A model generated the notes under the pieces. The model was not told where the DNA came from, made no database searches, and saw nothing but the letters and a program-made list of their open reading frames with translations. A program made the position numbers and the translations under genes. From NCBI RefSeq assembly GCF_003012745.1, contig NZ_PXYK01000011.1, positions 62,001 to 126,000 on the forward strand: 64,000 nucleotides of DNA, written 5' to 3'. This document shows, one piece after another, positions 8,220 through 15,696 of the stretch (position 1 is the first letter of the stretch; each line of letters begins with the position of its first letter). Source of the stretch: Kumtagia ephedrae. Lineage in GTDB: Bacteria; Pseudomonadota; Alphaproteobacteria; Rhizobiales; Rhizobiaceae.

Positions 8220-8993
8220 ATGCCGCGCTTCTCCGCAAATCTCGGCTTCCTTTGGCCCGATCGACCACTTTTTGAGCGCATCGACGCGGCCGCGGCCGTC
8301 GGATTCAGGGCGATCGAGCTGCATTGGCCCTACGACATTCCCGCCGAGCCCTTGCGCGAACGCTGCGAAAATCATGCGCTCACCGTGCTCGGCCTCAACA
8401 CGCTGATCGACCCCGGAAAGGGCGAATTCGGGCTGGGCGCGGTCGAGGGCCGGCAGGCGGATTTCCAGGCCGGATTCGCCCGGGCCGCCGCCTATGCGCG
8501 GGCGATCGGCGCGGGTTCCGTGCATGTGATGGCCGGCGACGTCGCGCCGGATCGCAAGGCCGCTGCGGCCGAACTGTTCGCCGACAATCTGCGCTGGGCG
8601 GCCGGGCAAGCGCCGGATCTCACGCTGCTGCTCGAGCCGCTCAATGCGCGCGACCGGCCGGGCTATTTCTATGCGACCGTCGGGGAGGCGGCAGGGGTGA
8701 TCGCCAAGGTCGGCGCGCCGAACATCAAAATCATGTTCGACGCCTATCATGTCGGTGTCACCGAGGGCGGCGTCGTCGAAAGACTGGAAAGATACCTGCC
8801 GCTGGTCGGCCACGTGCAGATCGCCGCGGTGCCGAGCCGCGCCGAGCCGGACGAGGGCGAGGTCGACTACGCCGCTTTCTTCAGGGCGCTGGACCGGCTG
8901 GGCTATGGCGGCTGGGTCGGCTGCGAATACCGGCCGCGCGCCGGCACGGACGAAGGGCTGGGCTGGCCGTCCACGCTCGGCGTCGCTTTGTAA
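8220..8993 (+). CDS. otnI: 2-oxo-tetronate isomerase (hydroxypyruvate isomerase-like)
   Basis: TIM-barrel isomerase of 257 aa in the xylose-isomerase-like family. It interconverts 2-oxo- and 3-oxo-tetronate, linking DenD to OtnK. Seen in the sequence: an N-terminal strand 'FSANLGFLWPD', 'IELHWPYDIP', the metal-site stretches 'LLLEPLNARD', 'IMFDAYHVGV' and 'VGHVQIAAVPSR', and the C-terminal 'WVGCEYRP' with a further acidic ligand. The ATG at 8220 is 7 bp after the otnC stop. Sequence alone would also allow hydroxypyruvate isomerase (Hyi); the operon context decides for OtnI. Confidence 0.88.
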   Translation: MPRFSANLGFLWPDRPLFERIDAAAAVGFRAIELHWPYDIPAEPLRERCENHALTVLGLNTLIDPGKGEFGLGAVEGRQADFQAGFARAAAYARAIGAGSVHVMAGDVAPDRKAAAAELFADNLRWAAGQAPDLTLLLEPLNARDRPGYFYATVGEAAGVIAKVGAPNIKIMFDAYHVGVTEGGVVERLERYLPLVGHVQIAAVPSRAEPDEGEVDYAAFFRALDRLGYGGWVGCEYRPRAGTDEGLGWPSTLGVAL

Positions 8994-9017
8994 AGTCGGA
9001 AATTCGGGGGAAGAAAA

Positions 9018-9428
9018 ATGCTCGCAACCAAGACGGCGTTAACCATCGAGGCGGCCAAGGCGATCGCTACGGCCTGTGAAAAGGCGGCGAAGGAACGGAA
9101 TTTGAAGCTGGTGATCGCCATCGTCGACGACGGCGGCCATCTGGTGCTGCTGCACCGCGACGACGGCGCGCAGGTCGGCAGCGTCGAGATCGCCACGCTC
9201 AAGGCGCGCACCGCCGTGCTGTTCAAGCGGCCGACAAAGGCGTTCCAGGACGTGGTCGAAGGGCAGGGGCGCTACGCGCTCTTGTGCATCCCCAACGGCA
9301 TCCCGCTCGACGGCGGCGTGCTGCTCGAGGCCGGCGGCGAGATCATCGGCGCGATCGGCGTCAGCGGCGAGAGCGACGAGGAAGACGGCGACATCGGCCG
9401 CATCGGCGCTGCCGTGCTGGAGGGGTGA
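9018..9428 (+). CDS. GlcG/HbpS family heme-binding-like protein
   Basis: Small single-domain protein of 136 aa of the GlcG/HbpS family (PF03928). Recognisable blocks are 'LVIAIVDDGGHLVLLHRDDGA', 'SVEIATLKARTAVLFKRPT' and 'GAIGVSGESDEEDGDIGRIG'. No signal peptide, so cytoplasmic. Members commonly sit at the end of operons for glycolate, propanediol or acid-sugar use, and their exact role is poorly defined; heme or corrin binding has been reported for some. Here it closes the erythronate operon, 24 bp after otnI with GGGGGAAG as ribosome site. A housekeeping or protective role for the pathway is only inference. Confidence 0.85.
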   Translation: MLATKTALTIEAAKAIATACEKAAKERNLKLVIAIVDDGGHLVLLHRDDGAQVGSVEIATLKARTAVLFKRPTKAFQDVVEGQGRYALLCIPNGIPLDGGVLLEAGGEIIGAIGVSGESDEEDGDIGRIGAAVLEG

Positions 9429-9540
9429 TCCCAAGGCGTCGAATTCTGGCCGTGCTCGTACCGAGCACACTCCTCTCCGTCTCTCCCTGCCCTGCATGGC
9501 GATCGCGCATGGAAATTCTGGAAGCGTCGGCCGGCGCGGC

Positions 9541-9694
9541 ACCCCCACCCCTAACCCCTCCCCTCAGGGGGGCCCTCAAGGGGGAGGGGGACTTTGCGGC
9601 CACTATGCAACGCATAACCGTCGACGATTAGTGCTCGGCGGGGACGCCAGCCGGTGCCCCTCCTCCTTGTGGGGAGGGGTTAGGGGTGGGGGTA
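9541..9694. repeat. Inverted-repeat element, family A copy 2
   Basis: Same arms as the copy at 3125: ACCCCCACCCCTAACCCCTCC on the left and the reverse complement ending GGGGTTAGGGGTGGGGGTA on the right. The centre contains CTTTGCGGC and TGCTCGGCGGGGA. The left arm carries an extra GGGGCCC insertion after CCCCTCAG, making it slightly longer than copy 1. Confidence 0.85.
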
Positions 9695-9961
9695 AACGCA
9701 TATGCGATATCCCTGCCAGCAATCGCCGTGGCAGCGCCGGCGCTTACCAGATTGGGTTCCTCGCCCTCGAGAGGTGGCGAACTCGAGGGGGAGACGGAGA
9801 GAGGGCGTTTATCGGTCAGGTCTACGCCGGCAGAGTTTTGTTCCGCAGCCGACATAGCGCTGTCCGGCAGAATGGGGAGCCAGGCAACGGAAACAGCCAG
9901 GCTCCCCCTCCAATCCCTGCGATAGCCCACCGCCCCGCCAGAGAATCCCGGTAGGCGTTGC

Positions 9962-10177
9962 GGCTGCCTAAGCCGATCGTCGCCGGCGAAGCGGTGCATG
10001 TCGACGGCTTCGACGCGGTGGTGGCGGTGATCGGCGCTCGCGCGAGGACCTTTCCATCAATGCCGCGCCCTGCCGGCGCTCGCCAAAAATCCCGGTCGAG
10101 CGGGTCGGCGACTGCGCTGCGCCGCGGCTGATCGAGAGCAACATCGCGCGGCCCACCAGCTCGGCCTCGACTTGTAG
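9962..10177 (+). pseudogene. Remnant of the C-terminus of an old-yellow-enzyme/TMADH-type NADH:flavin oxidoreductase
   Basis: Three short frames joined by indels read 'GFDAVVAVIGAR', then 'REDLSIN', then 'VERVGDCAAPRLIESNIA' and 'AHQLGLDL' before a TAG at 10175. The 'RVGDC-AP-LIE-AI-A' pattern is the C-terminal NADH-domain end of the trimethylamine dehydrogenase/demethylase-like flavin oxidoreductases. At least two frameshifts are needed, one near 10044 and one near 10150, and nothing recognisable remains of the rest of the gene. I judge it a deletion remnant; the match is by eye. Confidence 0.45.
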
Positions 10178-10187
10178 GAGAAAATCG

Positions 10188-10238
10188 ACTGGTACGGTGT
10201 CTCTACCAGTTGACAAGTTTTTTGGAGGCGACTAGCGT
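10188..10238 (+). promoter_or_regulatory. Candidate promoter with GntR-type operator for the 10392 operon
   Basis: Inverted repeat ACTGGTA-cggtgtctc-TACCAGT (10188-10210) followed by TGAC, matching in outer bases and spacing the palindrome at 4501-4523. Its last base starts a perfect TTGACA -35 box (10210-10215); a possible but weak -10, TAGCGT, lies at 10233-10238 after 17 bp. A repressor bound to the palindrome would overlap the -35 box. Confidence 0.5.
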
Positions 10239-10391
10239 GTCCGAACGTTGGGGAGCCAAGGGCGTCAGTTCCTTCCCCGTTGCCGGCCGCCCAAGGCCGG
10301 CGGAGGACGTGGGGGGAGGAATGCACGGACAATTGCCGCATGCATTGTCGACCGCCGGTTGCGCCGGGAAGGCGCGCCCGGAGGTTGCGCG

Positions 10392-11915
10392 ATGAGCGTC
10401 GCCGAGGTCCTGCGGCCGGATGAGCCCGCGGCCGCCGAATGCCGGCAGGTGCTGGTGGCGCAGGGCATCACGAAGTCATTCCCCGGCGTGCTCGCCCTCG
10501 ACAATGTCGACTTCGACGTGCGCTCCGGCGAGGTGACTGCGTTGCTTGGCGAGAACGGCGCCGGCAAGTCGACCCTGATCAAGATGATCGCCGGCTTCTA
10601 TTCGCCGGATCGCGGCGACATCTCCGTCGACGGCGTGCCGCTGCATGCAGACCCGGCCTCGGCGCACCGCATCGGTGTCGCCACCATCCACCAGGACGCG
10701 CATCTGGTGCCGGCCATGTCGGTGGCCGAGAACATCATGCTCGGCCGCTGGCCGACGCGCTACGGCTGGCTTTCGGTCGGCCGGCAGCGGCAGCGGGCGC
10801 TGGCCGCGCTTGCAAAAGTGGCGCCGCATCTCAACCCGTCGACGCCGGCCGGGCGGCTGTCGCCGGCCGACCAGCAGCTGGTCGAGATCGCCCGCGCCAT
10901 CTCCGAGGATTCCAAGGTGCTGGTGATGGACGAGCCGACGACATCGCTGTCGCCGCCGGAGATCGACCGCCTGTTTGGCGTCGTCGACGACCTCAAGGCC
11001 AAGGGCCTCGGCATCGTCTTCGTCTCGCACTGGCTGGAGGAGGTGTTCCGCATCGCCGACCGCGTGACGGTGCTGCGCGACGGGCGGCTCGTCGGCACGC
11101 GCCCGATCGCCGAGCTCGACCACGACAAGGTCATCCGCATGATGGTCGGGCGCGAGGTGCGCGACACGGTGGCCGACACCAGGCCGATCGGCGACGTCGT
11201 GCTGTCGGTGAGCAACCTCAGCCGCGCCAATGTGCTCAGCGACATCTCCTTCGAGGTGCGCGCCGGCGAGATCGTCGGCATGTCCGGCCTGGTCGGCGCC
11301 GGCCGCAGCGAGCTGGCGGCCTGCATCTTCGGCATCGATCCCTATGACGGTGGCAGCGTCACGATCGCCGGCGAGGCGATCGCTCCCAACGATCCCAAGG
11401 CGGCGATCGAGGCCGGCATCGGCCTGGTGCCGGAGGACCGCCGCAAGCAGGCGCTGGTCAGCCTGCTCAGCGTGCGCACCAATGTGACGCTGAGCCTGCT
11501 CGACCGCCTGACGAGTTGGGGCCTGCTGTCGACGACGCGCGAGGAGGAGATCGCCGAGCGCCAGATCCGGGCGCTCGCAATCAAGACGCCGTCGTCGAAG
11601 ACCCGCGTCTCGACGCTGTCCGGCGGCAACCAGCAGAAGGTAGTGCTGGCGCGCTGGCTGGCGCGGCGGCCGAAACTGCTCATCCTCGACGAGCCTACCA
11701 AGGGCATCGACGTCGGCGCGAAGTCGGAGATCAGCGAGCTGGTGATCCGGCTCGCCCGCGAGGGCATGGCGATCCTGCTGATCAGCTCGGAGCTGCCGGA
11801 GATTCTGGCGCTGAGCGACCGCGTGCTGGTGATGCGGTCGGGCCGTATCTCGGCGTCCCTGTCGCGCGAGCAGGCGACCAGCGAAACGATCATGAGCTAT
11901 GCGACGACCGGTTGA
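10392..11915 (+). CDS. Ribose-type sugar ABC transporter ATPase (tandem NBD)
   Basis: RbsA-like ATPase of 507 aa with two nucleotide-binding domains. In domain 1 Walker A is [10 protein letters not shown], Walker B 'VLVMDEPTTSLS', and the signature is the relaxed 'LSPADQQLVEIARA'. Domain 2 (from about residue 260) has the non-canonical Walker A 'GLVGAGRSELA' usual in RbsA proteins, signature [14 protein letters not shown] and 'LLILDEPTKGIDVGAK'. The ATG at 10392 is chosen because it gives a normal N-terminus; the open frame continues upstream to 10248 without homologous sequence. It overlaps or abuts the permease gene. A pentose, polyol or related compound is the likely substrate class. Confidence 0.92.
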   Translation: MSVAEVLRPDEPAAAECRQVLVAQGITKSFPGVLALDNVDFDVRSGEVTALLGENGAGKSTLIKMIAGFYSPDRGDISVDGVPLHADPASAHRIGVATIHQDAHLVPAMSVAENIMLGRWPTRYGWLSVGRQRQRALAALAKVAPHLNPSTPAGRLSPADQQLVEIARAISEDSKVLVMDEPTTSLSPPEIDRLFGVVDDLKAKGLGIVFVSHWLEEVFRIADRVTVLRDGRLVGTRPIAELDHDKVIRMMVGREVRDTVADTRPIGDVVLSVSNLSRANVLSDISFEVRAGEIVGMSGLVGAGRSELAACIFGIDPYDGGSVTIAGEAIAPNDPKAAIEAGIGLVPEDRRKQALVSLLSVRTNVTLSLLDRLTSWGLLSTTREEEIAERQIRALAIKTPSSKTRVSTLSGGNQQKVVLARWLARRPKLLILDEPTKGIDVGAKSEISELVIRLAREGMAILLISSELPEILALSDRVLVMRSGRISASLSREQATSETIMSYATTG

Positions 11916-11928
11916 GGAGACGAGCGAC

Positions 11929-12999
11929 GTGACCTTGGAAAATCCGACCATGACGCAGCGCGCGCCGACGCAACCGGGCGGCCTGGCCGCGCTACGCGGC
12001 AAGATCTCCTTCATCGACCTCATGCAGAGCGCGGGGCTGATGGCGGTCATCCTGCTCGGCTGTGCCGTGATGAGTTTCCTCAGCCCGGTCTTCGCCACGG
12101 TGCGCAACATCGAGAACGTGCTGCAGTCGGCGACCATCATCGCCGTGGTGGCGATCGGCCAGACCTTCGTCATCCTGGTCGCCGGCATCGACCTGTCGGT
12201 GGCGTCGGTGCTGGTGCTGTCCTCGGTGCTGTCGGTCGGGCTGGTGCAGTTCCAGGGCTGGCCGCCAGAGCTTGCCATCCTCGCGGCGCTCGTCGCCGGC
12301 CTCGTCATCGGCCTGGTCAACGGGCTCGCCGTCACCAAGCTGAAGATCCCGGCCCTGATCGCCACGCTGGCGACGATGACGATCGCACGCGGGCTCGCCT
12401 ACATCTATTCGGGCGGCACCAACATCGCCCCGGTGCCGCGCATCTTCGTCGACCTGCAGGCCAGCCGCATCTTCGGCGTGCCGGGCGTCATCGTGCTGAC
12501 GCTGGCGCTGGCGCTGATCGCCCAGATCGTGCTGTCGCGCACCCAGTTCGGCCGCTCGGTCTACGCCACCGGCGGCAATCCGCTGGCGGCGCGGCTGGCC
12601 GGCATCAAGACGGAGCGGGTGATCATCGCCACCTTCATGATCTCGGGCCTGATGGCGGCGATCGCCGGCCTCCTGATCACCGCGCGCTTCGAGGCGGGCG
12701 CGGCGACGGCGGCGCAGGGCATGGAGCTTGCCGTCATCGCGGCGGTGGTGATCGGCGGCGTCAGCCTGTTCGGCGGCGAGGGCAACATGGGCGGCATGCT
12801 GCTCGGCGTGCTCCTGCTCGGGCTGGTGCAGAACGCCGTCAACCTGCTCAACGTGCCGCCCAACTGGGACTCGGTGGTCAGCGGCCTGGTGATCGCGGCG
12901 GCCGCCGCGCTCGACGTCTACCGCCGCAACTATCTCGAGGCAGGCATGCGCAAGAAGGTCATAGCAGCAAAGGCGAGCAAACCGGCCAAGCAGCCCTGA
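11929..12999 (+). CDS. Ribose-type sugar ABC transporter permease
   Basis: RbsC/BPD_transp_2 family inner-membrane permease of 356 aa. Hydrophobic segments run from about 'GLMAVILLGCAVMSFL' to 'SGLVIAAAAALDV'; family signatures are 'TFVILVAGIDLSVASVL', 'GLVIGLVNGLAVTKLKIPALIATLATM' region, and 'AAVVIGGVSLFGGEG' near the C-terminus. I prefer the GTG at 11929, with GAGGAG (11914-11919) 9 bp upstream, to the ATG at 11899, which lacks a ribosome site and overlaps the ATPase gene by 17 bp. It partners the ATPase upstream and the binding protein at 13205. Confidence 0.9.
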   Translation: MTLENPTMTQRAPTQPGGLAALRGKISFIDLMQSAGLMAVILLGCAVMSFLSPVFATVRNIENVLQSATIIAVVAIGQTFVILVAGIDLSVASVLVLSSVLSVGLVQFQGWPPELAILAALVAGLVIGLVNGLAVTKLKIPALIATLATMTIARGLAYIYSGGTNIAPVPRIFVDLQASRIFGVPGVIVLTLALALIAQIVLSRTQFGRSVYATGGNPLAARLAGIKTERVIIATFMISGLMAAIAGLLITARFEAGAATAAQGMELAVIAAVVIGGVSLFGGEGNMGGMLLGVLLLGLVQNAVNLLNVPPNWDSVVSGLVIAAAAALDVYRRNYLEAGMRKKVIAAKASKPAKQP

Positions 13000-13204
13000 C
13001 GCAGCAAGCCGCGGCCGCAAGCCGGCCGCGCGGACGAACACGAGACGACCTGCCAAGCGAGCGCCTTCCGGCGAACGGGAGAATTTTTGCGCGCGCGCTC
13101 GCCGAGCACAGCGACGGCCGCGGCTCGCGCCGCGACGACTGCCGGGGCGGCCGCTGGCCGCGACGGAGCAATGCCCAACCACGGTCCAACAGGGAGGAGA
13201 CACC

Positions 13205-14200
13205 ATGGACATCCGCAACAGACTGAAAACGACACGCCGCAACCTGCTCGGCCTTGCCGCCGGGGCGGCGGCGCTCGCGATCGTGCCTTTCGCCGCGCAG
13301 GCCGAGGACGGCGTGCTGAAAGGCAAGAACCTCGCCTACATCGCCTTCGGCCTGCAATACGAATACCAGGTCACGCTGGTGAACCGGGTGAAGGAACTCG
13401 CCGCCGAGAAGGGGATGAGCATCTCCGTCTATGACGGCAAGGGCGACCCGAGCACGCAGACCACGCAGCTTCTCGACGTGGTCAGCAAGCAGCCCGACAT
13501 CATCCTGCTCAATCCGGTCGACGCAAAACTGCTGCAGGGCGGCGTGCGCAAGGCCAACGAATCCGGCATCCCGCTGTTCATGCTGGAGAACCTGCCGCCG
13601 GAAGGCGAGTGGGTCGCCTACAACACCTTCGACGACGTGGCGGGCGGTGCGGCCGGCGCCGACGCCATCGCCAAGCTGATCGGCGGCAAGGGTCTGGTGC
13701 TGGAGGTGCGCGGCGCCATCGGCTCCGGCCAGTCGGAAAAGCGCTACAAGGGTTTCCATGACCAGGTGGCGGCGAAATACCCCGACATCAAGGTGGAGAC
13801 GCTGAAGGCCGAGTGGACGGCCGACAACGCCCACACCCTGGTGCTCGACGCCTTCACCCGCGACCCCAACGTCGCCGGCATCTGGGCGCACAATGACGAG
13901 ATGATCCGCGGCGTCGTGTCGGCGCTGCGGCAGATCAACCGGCTGAAGCTCGCCGGCGAGGAAGGCCATGTGCCGACCGTCGGCTTCGACGGCACGCCGC
14001 TCGGGCTCGAGCGCATCCGCGAGGGCACACAGGACGCCGATGTCGGCCAGAACCCGTTCTCCATGGCCGAGTCGATCGTCGGCGAGATGGAGAACCATTT
14101 CGCCGGCAAGCCGGTCGCCAAGGAGACGCTGATCCAGCCGGTGATGATCTGGAAGGAGAACGTCGACAGCCCGGACAACTGGGGCAACCGCGTCAACTGA
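13205..14200 (+). CDS. Periplasmic sugar-binding protein, ribose/LacI-like type
   Basis: Type 1 periplasmic binding protein of 331 aa (Peripla_BP_4). The N-terminus carries a possible twin-arginine signal, 'TTRRNLLGLAAGAAALA', ending near 'FAAQA-ED'. Binding-fold motifs include 'STQTTQLLDVVSKQPDIILLNPVD', of which the core is 'PDIILLNPVD', then 'FDDVAGGAAGADAIAKL', 'GIWAHNDEMIRG' and 'VGFDGTPLG'. GGGAGGAG lies just upstream of the ATG. A 205-bp G/C-rich gap without clear terminator separates it from the permease. The ligand cannot be read from the sequence. Confidence 0.9.
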   Translation: MDIRNRLKTTRRNLLGLAAGAAALAIVPFAAQAEDGVLKGKNLAYIAFGLQYEYQVTLVNRVKELAAEKGMSISVYDGKGDPSTQTTQLLDVVSKQPDIILLNPVDAKLLQGGVRKANESGIPLFMLENLPPEGEWVAYNTFDDVAGGAAGADAIAKLIGGKGLVLEVRGAIGSGQSEKRYKGFHDQVAAKYPDIKVETLKAEWTADNAHTLVLDAFTRDPNVAGIWAHNDEMIRGVVSALRQINRLKLAGEEGHVPTVGFDGTPLGLERIREGTQDADVGQNPFSMAESIVGEMENHFAGKPVAKETLIQPVMIWKENVDSPDNWGNRVN

Positions 14201-14272
14201 GACACATCCTCCCGAGGGCGCGCCGCTTGCAGCGCGTCCCCAGCTGCGACCAACCGAAAGCGAGACCAGCAC

Positions 14273-15523
14273 GTGACCACCGACATCATGAAGCCAGACC
14301 ACGCGCGCAACATGCGCCTCATCGGCCATAGCGACCAGGGCGGCCTGAGGGACGGCATCCAGGTCATGGTCGAGAACGGCTTCGCCTATGTCGGCCATCT
14401 GTTCAGCCAGGGCTTTTCCATCGTCGACGTGCGCGATCCGAAAAACCCGAAGCCGGCCGGCTATGTCGCCGCACCGCCGAACACCTGGAACGTGCATCTG
14501 CAGGTCGCCGACAATCTCCTGCTGGTCATCCACGGTAAGGACGTCTTCGCCGATGCGGCGTTTGCCGACGAGGCGAGCTACTACAAGGCCTCCGCCGGCG
14601 CCGCGCTCGGCACGGCGATACCCACGGCGGAAAAGACCTGGGATGCCGGGCTTGCCGTCTACGATATCTCGAAGCCGGGCGAGCCGCGGCGTATCGGCTT
14701 CATGCCGGTCTCCGGCGGCATCCACCGCATCTGGTGGACCGGCGGGCGCTGGGCCTATGTCTCGGCGCTGCTCGACGGTTTTACCGATTTCATTTTCATG
14801 ACGGTCGACATGTCCGACCCGGCCAATCCGCGTGAGGCCGGGCGCTACTGGCTGCCCGGCATGAACCTCGCCGCCGGCGAAACGCCGAGCTGGCCGGCGA
14901 GCGCCAAATTCGGCCTGCACCACGCGATCGTGCATGGCGACATCGCCTGGGGCGCTTGGCGCGACGCCGGCCTCGTGGTGATGGACGTGACCGACCGCAG
15001 CGAGCCTAAGCTGATCGTCCACCGCAACTGGTCGCCGCCGTTCCAGGGCGGAACCCACAACTGCCTGCCGCTGCCCGACCGCGATCTCCTGGTGGTGCTC
15101 GACGAGGCGGTGCTCGACGATTTCGAGGACGGGCTGAAGAACATCTGGATCTTCGACGTGAAGGACCCGGCCAATCCGGTCCCCGTCGCCACCATGCCGA
15201 TTCCAGTCGATGCCGACTATGCGCGCAAGGGCGCGCATTACGGGCCGCACAACATCCACGAGAACCGGCCGGGCACGTTCCAGAGCTCGTCACTGATCTT
15301 CTCGACCTGGCAGAACGCCGGCGTGCGCGTCTTCGACATCTCCGACCAGTACCGGCCGAAGGAGGTCGGCGCGCTGGTGCCGCCGCCGCCCGCCGGCATG
15401 ATGGACAAGCGGCCCGGCAAGAAGCCGATCATCCAGTCCTGCGACATCTTCGTGGAGAAGAGCGGGCTGATCTACGTCACCGACTACAATGCCGGTCTCT
15501 ATGTGATGGAGTTCAACGGGTGA
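14273..15523 (+). CDS. LVIVD-repeat beta-propeller protein of unknown activity
   Basis: Protein of 416 aa without signal peptide or membrane segment, so cytoplasmic. It contains six LVIVD-type repeats: 'FSIVDVRDPKNP' (about 48), 'LAVYDISKPGEP' (127), 'FMTVDMSDPANP' (173), 'LVVMDVTDRSEP' (235), 'IWIFDVKDPANP' (288) and 'VRVFDISDQYRP' (346), plus a closing strand 'LYVMEFNG', consistent with a six- or seven-bladed propeller. Each blade has a histidine just before its inner strand: H75, H151, H216/H217, H262 and H326/H329. This looks like a central metal or substrate site, so it may be an enzyme (lactonase, isomerase or oxidase) acting with the FAD oxidoreductase next door. The GTG start at 14273 is not certain; ATG 14288 is in frame. 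Confidence 0.75.
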   Translation: MTTDIMKPDHARNMRLIGHSDQGGLRDGIQVMVENGFAYVGHLFSQGFSIVDVRDPKNPKPAGYVAAPPNTWNVHLQVADNLLLVIHGKDVFADAAFADEASYYKASAGAALGTAIPTAEKTWDAGLAVYDISKPGEPRRIGFMPVSGGIHRIWWTGGRWAYVSALLDGFTDFIFMTVDMSDPANPREAGRYWLPGMNLAAGETPSWPASAKFGLHHAIVHGDIAWGAWRDAGLVVMDVTDRSEPKLIVHRNWSPPFQGGTHNCLPLPDRDLLVVLDEAVLDDFEDGLKNIWIFDVKDPANPVPVATMPIPVDADYARKGAHYGPHNIHENRPGTFQSSSLIFSTWQNAGVRVFDISDQYRPKEVGALVPPPPAGMMDKRPGKKPIIQSCDIFVEKSGLIYVTDYNAGLYVMEFNG

Positions 15524-15548
15524 ATATCATGGGCCTCAACGGATGAAG

Positions 15549-15627
15549 CACCCCCTCACCGACCCTTCGGGCCACCTCTCCCCCCCGGGCAGGGGGAGAG
15601 GTGGCCCGAAGGGCCGGTGAGGGGGTG
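15549..15627. repeat. Long REP-like hairpin
   Basis: Near-perfect hairpin with arms of about 35 bp: CACCCCCTCACCGACCCTTC on the left, pairing with GGGCCGGTGAGGGGGTG on the right, closed by a short CCGGGCA loop between runs of C and G. It lies in the 170-bp spacer between the propeller gene and the FAD oxidoreductase and may attenuate or stabilise the transcript. There is no T-tract, so it is not a classical terminator. Confidence 0.8.
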
Positions 15628-15696
15628 ATTGACAACATTTCCAAAGGTCGGAGTTCAAGACCTTCGACTGACCTCGGCTGATTGAAAGGAAACACC

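Larger units (their letters stand above)
9429..10391. other. Non-coding spacer of about 960 bp between two operons
   Basis: Holds the family A inverted repeat (9541-9694), a decayed gene remnant (9962-10177) and the candidate operator/promoter at 10188-10238. The stretch 9695-9961 has short G/C palindromes, for example CTCGAGGG-type motifs near 9769-9790, but no supportable gene. From 10239 to 10391 I see no further signal except the ribosome-site region before the ATG at 10392. Confidence 0.6.

Noticed and set aside
12959-15259. 766-codon open frame on the minus strand
   Set aside because: Antisense to the binding-protein and LVIVD genes; no recognisable domain and no ribosome site.
15549-15627. 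Hairpin as an intrinsic terminator of the propeller gene
   Set aside because: Very strong stem but no T-run after it, and the next gene appears to belong to the same operon; it matches REP-like elements better.
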